A stretch of DNA of 64,000 bases from Musa acuminata AAA Group. Taxonomy: Eukaryota > Streptophyta > Magnoliopsida > Zingiberales > Musaceae. Both the position numbers and the translations under genes were made by a program. The notes below the pieces were generated by a model. The model worked only from the letters and a program-made list of their open reading frames with translations, was not told where the DNA came from and searched no databases. The stretch is taken from positions 36,616,501 through 36,680,500 of the forward strand of contig NC_088344.1 of the NCBI RefSeq assembly GCF_036884655.1, given 5' to 3'. Of this stretch, positions 60,850-64,000 are shown piece after piece; positions within the stretch are counted from its first letter, which is position 1, and every line of letters begins with the position of its first letter.

Positions 60850-63604
60850 ATGACCGCACAGCAACCTCAGCAGCAGCAGCAAGTGGCCAACAGCTTCACC
60901 TCACAGTTTGCAGTCATGTCCAAGGCCCAACTCTATGATATCCTCTGTCAAATGAAAGTATGCTCTTGTCTCCTCAAAGAAATAAAAATTCTTCCCTTCT
61001 TTCGTATATCCACAACGAAAGTGATTATCATCAATGCTCTTTTTTCTTTCTTTTTGTTTTTTTTTGTAGGCTTTGATAGAACAAAACCAGCAAGAGGCTA
61101 GGCAGATCCTCGTCGACAACCCTCTCCTGACTCGAGCTCTCTTCCAGGTCCCTTTGCTCTTTCCCTGCGTCATGCTGGCCACTAGGATCTTTTCCTTCAC
61201 ATAATTTAGGAGTGCTGCTTGTGGTTTTTTTAATAACTTGGAATTGGATGATGGAATTGCTTTGCGTTCTGTGCCTTCATGGATATGGAGAATTGAGATA
61301 CACAGTCATGTGATTTCAGATTTTACTATGTAACCTTTTTTTATTAAATAAGTTGCTTTTATTTGGTGCTCTCATTTTATCTTTCATGTCTCATGTTTTA
61401 TTTACTCATTGATAATGCAGCTGATCCAAGTCCTTAGGACCTTCTTACATTTTAGACTTTAAACAGAATAGGAAATTTTTTTATGAAGTTTTGAAACTTC
61501 AGCAGTAGTCTGACAATGAAGTTATGCTTCAGGGTTTTTCCAGGGAAGTCATGTGATATGATCTTTAACCAAATATTTGCTGAATTTGGTTGCACTATTT
61601 TGTGCTTTGTACGTGACTATAAATGTGTAACAGTATTCTTTCTCAGCTCTTTGTTGTCAAAAGTCTTGGTGTACATTTAGAAGCAGACAAATTTTACGCG
61701 CACACAGATTTATGAATCTGTCACAGTATTCTTAGTCAGCTCATTGTGGGCAAAAAGGCTTGATGTGTCTTTGGAAGAGGACAAAAATCTTATACACACA
61801 TGCCTGCACGCACACACGCACATTAACTTTTAGATCAACTGTTCCCTGGAGTAGTCCAGGGATTCTTAAGAAGGTCCCACCAAGTGTGTGAAACCATTTT
61901 TGGTGTCTGCTGCAAGTCATGTGTTTTGAAATAAAAATATAAGAAAAATTAAACAAATCCTTTTTAGGAGCATTATATACTTGGTTGAGGTGAGAGGAAG
62001 CTAGACGAGACTTGACAGATGGGTTTAAAATAACCTATTATAAGCACAGGCAATGAGATTATGTACGTTTAGCAATTTGATAGGTGGATACAATGTGTTG
62101 GACTTTATTAATGAAAGCTCATGGTTGATACATAGCTTATGATTGGGTAAAAATGGAAATGTTCTTCACACTTAAGATTTAAGAGACATGAACAAAACTA
62201 TTCAAGTAGTGTGAAATTTGTGCAGTTTGTATTATAGAATGTTGGTCTAAGAGTGCTTAATTAGAAAAAATAGGATGTGAGATACATTATGTGAGATCAG
62301 AACTAGGATTCTGACATAAGATGTCCAGAATATCTGGTATGTAAGTCACAAAAGCATTCCTGTAAAATGATGCAAGTTGACTCTTGAACCTGGATCCATT
62401 ACTGTAATGATAGCCCACTGTTCCACTAGGACATGCACTCTTGCTAGACTGGATATCATGAATATTCTTGTTTTTTTGCTTTGGAGAGAGATGCAGTTTG
62501 CTACTTGTATGGGTCATCTTTGATCAAAGTTACAAGTTTTGTGTTTTATTTGACATTTTTCAGAATCTAATTTCTTGAGTCCTTTTTTTTCTCCTTGTTT
62601 TAAAAATTATATGCATAAGCATTATGTATGAAAGTTTGAAGAAGTTTATTATTAAAATTGTGCTTTGTTTCAGGCACAAATAATGCTTGGAATGGTACAA
62701 TCTCCTAAAGTGGTAATCTTTTATGTATTGATTTAGACAGTACCTTGTAAATCAATAGATTCAGCTGTGAATAACTAATGCTTTCTTGTTTTGTAGATGT
62801 CCAACACTCAACAAGCTTGGCGACAACCACAACCATCACAAGTCGGACAGCCACAGATTGTTCACAGTTTGCAGACAATGCCTGCTAAAGTTGGAGAACA
62901 ATCTGAACCTGGTTCATCTCAATCACTGTTATCAGCTAGACAACAGCATCCAACACAACCATCCATTTCTCTTCCACTTGCATCTGGTTCATCTCAATCA
63001 CTGCTATCTGCTAGACAACAGCATCCAACACAACCATCCATTTCTGTTCCACCTGCATCTGTTCCACCGTTGACCTTCCAATCGAAGGCAATGCCATTGC
63101 CACTTTCAGAACCACAAACTAAGGGCTTTCTGAATCTCCAAGTTCCTTCAGTAACACCTATACAATCTTCCCAGATTCAAAATATATCTCAACCCAACCC
63201 TGCTGCTCCACATTACTCAAATCTTCCATCCCATATGCCGATGATCTCTGTACATCCACAGCAAACTTTGCAGAATCCTGGACTTTTCAATCAACTCCTG
63301 CCGCCTAGACAGGTTGCAATGCAACCTTTTGCTCTTCAGTTTCATCCACAGATGCCTCACTTGCTTGGTCTTCAACCATCCAGTGCACCTCAACAGCTTT
63401 TATCACAACCCTTGTTTCATGTAAGTTGGTAACTGGAACCTTCATGACTTTTCCAGGAATTGTTTTCATTTTTTTGTGCAGAAGAGATTGCTAGCAAAAG
63501 TTGACAGACCACTCTGAATTGTTCAGTCAGGTATCACACCTCCATCGTCCTTCCCACAAGGTCAGGCACCACTTCCAAGTCAGCCACCACAGCATCTTTA
63601 TCAG
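60850..63604 (+). CDS. ESP1/CstF64-like mRNA 3'-end processing factor without RRM (partial)
   Basis: Five coding exons are visible: 60850-60957, 61070-61147, 62674-62712, 62797-63420 and 63527-63604; 309 residues, phases consistent, the rest beyond the window. Residues 17-75 match the hinge of CstF64 (FAVMSKAQLYDILCQMK, then ALIEQNQQEARQILVDNPLL, then AQIMLGMVQ), the part that binds CstF77/symplekin in cleavage and polyadenylation. There is no RNA-recognition domain before it, as in Arabidopsis ESP1, a CstF64-like factor known from silencing screens. A long Pro/Gln/Ser-rich region follows. The start is at the first ATG after the leader intron. Exon 4 contains a 25-residue tandem duplication absent from the pseudogene copy. 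It appears intact. Confidence 0.85.
62911..63060 (+). repeat. 75-bp in-frame tandem duplication in the ESP1-like coding exon
   Basis: The segment encoding GSSQSLLSARQQHPTQPSIS plus LPLAS (62911-62985) is repeated as the same 20 residues plus VPPAS (62986-63060). The pseudogene at 50620-50700 has only one unit, and it ends VPPAS like the second unit. Confidence 0.95.
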
Positions 63605-64000
63605 GTGCATATATTTTCCTGCTTCCTGAACAAAATGCCTGGTAATTTTGTATGGTGTAGAATTTTCAGCAATGAAAATAACATAAGCAAACAAGCTATG
63701 TGTGGTGAACACGAGAATGTTGAGTTATATTGTACATATCAGATTGGTTGAGCAGTAAACATGTATCTCTTAACAAATTCATGAACATGGTACTACATCA
63801 CGGAATACAGTGTGCAACAATAATCTGAGTTCACCAAATTAGAATATTTTGACCATCTAATTTGTCTCTTCTGTTCTTTTTCTGTACCAAGTATAACAGT
63901 TGTTGTGCCAAATCATTGGTCTTCAATTTTCTAAATGCCCTTAATCAGTAAAAGCAACACACATTTCCTGGGATCACATGGTCAGGTTATTCTCTGTACC
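63605..64000. other. Intron of the ESP1-like gene, running off the window
   Basis: Begins with a GTGCAT donor after TTTATCAG. No further exon is recognised before the window ends. Confidence 0.6.

Overview
The window is nuclear DNA from a flowering plant. Spliced genes with canonical plant introns, long AT microsatellites, LTR retrotransposon debris and GC-rich first exons (P450 and WRKY genes, the one-exon methyltransferase) that fall to AT-rich later exons all fit a monocot. A banana-like (Zingiberales) source is my guess only. All functions are inferred from the sequence and remembered families; no search was run.

Layout. 1-1456: end of a Ty3/gypsy-like element (30-bp tandem repeat, polypurine tract, 3' LTR). 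1755-2420: one-exon METTL21-type methyltransferase (+). 6597-12424: nine-exon mitochondrial persulfide dioxygenase ETHE1 (+), with an AT microsatellite in intron 1 and one GC-AG intron. 13583-16489: L18a-like small membrane protein (+). About 17.9-22.1 kb: decayed gypsy gag-pol split by a 1.2-kb copia-type solo LTR. 23974-27452: nine-exon plastid Ycf23 protein (-). 28039-28266: small Cys-rich membrane protein (-). 29466-30006 and 33110-33678: two solo LTRs of one family in opposite orientation. 34990-36422: group IIc WRKY factor (+). 38851-41.6 kb: SAC51/bHLH144-type atypical bHLH gene (-), whose leader carries a spliced 48-codon conserved uORF and a SINE with a perfect 11-bp target duplication. 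42072-42708: another solo LTR.

42.8-64.0 kb is a recent segmental duplication. Three apparently intact CYP72A-type P450 genes (A 43698-46699, B 52322-55301, C 55937-58929), with identical exon lengths, alternate with a gene for an ESP1/CstF64-like 3'-end processing factor. The ESP1 copy after A is a pseudogene. The copy after C is intact as far as the window shows and runs off the right edge.

The genes do not form a pathway; they are ordinary neighbours. The most interesting points are the split uORF of the bHLH144 gene (a candidate thermospermine-responsive translation switch) with a SINE beside it, and the CYP72A-ESP1 amplification. I saw no wholly new system, CRISPR array, tRNA or rRNA gene.
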